Both the position numbers and the translations under genes were made by a program. From Neptuniibacter sp. (GTDB lineage Bacteria > Pseudomonadota > Gammaproteobacteria > Pseudomonadales > Balneatricaceae), in assembly GCA_030149405.1 (NCBI GenBank), contig JASBRM010000190.1:1-7117 (forward strand): DNA of 7,117 bases, given 5' to 3'. Of the stretch, positions 6,579-7,117 are shown one piece after another; positions within the stretch are counted from its first letter, which is position 1; each line of letters begins with the position of its first letter. The notes under the pieces were generated by a model that was not told the origin of the DNA, ran no database searches, and worked only from the letters and a program-made list of their open reading frames with translations.

Positions 6579-7117
6579 TCGCCGCTATTCCTTGTGCTCC
6601 ACAATCCTTAGCTGTGCTAATATCTGCAGATGAAACGCCTCCCAATGCATACACTGGAACCGGACACTGGTCGACAATACCCTTAAAATCGTTCCATCCA
6701 AGCGTTTCAGCCTCTGGATGAGATGTCGTTTTAGAGACCGGCGATAACGTAACAAAATCCAGCCCTTTCATTACCGCCATCTCAATCTCTTCTAATGAGT
6801 GACAGGATGCACTTAACCACCGCCCGCTGAATTCATTTCGATGGCCCAAGCATTTGAGTTCAGAAGAAGTTAAGTGCAGCCCAGAAGCTTGTGATTGATT
6901 AGCCAGCTCACAATCTCTGTTGATCACAAAAGCCAGCCCAGCCGCTTCACAATGTGTATTTATATCTTTGACTAGCAACTTAAACTGCTGATCATCAAGA
7001 TGGTGAGCGCGCAGCATAACACCCTTGACCCCTAGCTTCTGCGCCTGACCGATTTTCTTAATGAACTCATCCACCTCAGAAATACCTTCTGGGGTGATAA
7101 ACCAGGAATCGGGCAGC
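6556..7117 (-). CDS. TMP-synthase-like (ThiE/TENI) domain, 3' part of a probable MutT-ThiE fusion gene; 5' end beyond window
   Basis: The frame stays open to the window edge, so the gene is partial; 186 residues plus a stop are visible. The visible part begins LPDSWFITPEG, resembling the linker and first strand of the thiamine-phosphate-synthase fold in Nudix-ThiE fusions. Later barrel features are GLHLTSSEL (79-87), SASCHSLEEI, FVTLSPVSKTTSHPEAETLGW (core 121-141), YALGGVSS and GAQGIAAISA (173-182). The GTG at 7074 is internal and cuts into the first helix of the fold, so I do not accept it as a start. In this family the N-terminal half is a MutT-type 8-oxo-dGTP hydrolase; that half is inferred, not seen. 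Pocket motifs differ from true ThiE (HLTSSEL where ThiE usually has HVGQ.D), so thiamine synthesis activity is doubtful. A stand-alone ThiE/TenI-like protein is the alternative. It converges on yacG. Confidence 0.8.
   Translation of the reverse strand, partial: LPDSWFITPEGISEVDEFIKKIGQAQKLGVKGVMLRAHHLDDQQFKLLVKDINTHCEAAGLAFVINRDCELANQSQASGLHLTSSELKCLGHRNEFSGRWLSASCHSLEEIEMAVMKGLDFVTLSPVSKTTSHPEAETLGWNDFKGIVDQCPVPVYALGGVSSADISTAKDCGAQGIAAISAWLEG

Noticed and set aside
6401..6604. Minus-strand open frame overlapping yacG and the end of the ThiE-like gene
   Set aside because: It is antisense to the YacG cysteine motifs and in a different frame from the ThiE-like gene; no supporting features.
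7072..7074. GTG as the start of the ThiE-like gene
   Set aside because: The same frame stays open to the window edge and the upstream residues (LPDSWFITPEGISE) belong to the fold, so this is an internal codon.

Overview
The window looks like ordinary chromosome from a marine-type gammaproteobacterium, of the Pseudomonadales/Oceanospirillales kind. The protein sequences resemble those of Pseudomonas and its relatives: the NadC motif CGGCYNHR, a CoaE close to the E. coli enzyme, and a YacG zinc protein. The gene order nadC - pilA - pilB - pilC - pilD - coaE - yacG matches the well-known Pseudomonas aeruginosa neighbourhood. Base composition is moderate and slightly AT-rich by eye. I see no insertion sequence, phage gene, CRISPR array, tRNA or rRNA.

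Layout from left to right. (1) A complete nadC (+) for NAD synthesis, closed by a strong hairpin at 859-891. (2) On the minus strand, a small membrane-anchored protein that I do not recognise (909-1250), then pilA, the type IV major pilin (1306-1731), with a clear intrinsic terminator between them. (3) A divergent regulatory region of 213 bases (1732-1944) between pilA and pilB. It holds two near-identical GATATA/TATATC palindromes, a possible sigma-54 promoter and IHF site facing pilA, and a TATAAT box facing pilB. (4) A tightly packed plus-strand run: pilB, pilC, pilD, coaE, yacG, with gaps of 17, 6 and 2 bases and then an 8-base overlap. (5) On the minus strand, converging on yacG and overlapping it by 23 bases, the 3' part of a gene encoding a thiamine-phosphate-synthase-like (TENI) domain. 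It is probably the C-terminal half of a MutT-ThiE fusion whose Nudix part lies beyond the window edge.

How the genes work together: PilD cleaves and N-methylates prepilin PilA; PilC is the inner-membrane platform; PilB is the cytoplasmic ATPase that drives pilus extension. CoaE (last step of coenzyme A synthesis) and YacG (gyrase-interacting zinc protein) are housekeeping passengers of the same transcription unit. The retraction ATPases and the alignment and secretin genes are not here. Keeping pilA on its own promoter, apart from pilBCD, fits the much greater need for pilin than for machinery.

I did not find a convincing undescribed system. The points most worth a second look are the paired palindromes in the pilA/pilB control region and the unrecognised small gene in the position where Pseudomonas strains carry pilin accessory genes.
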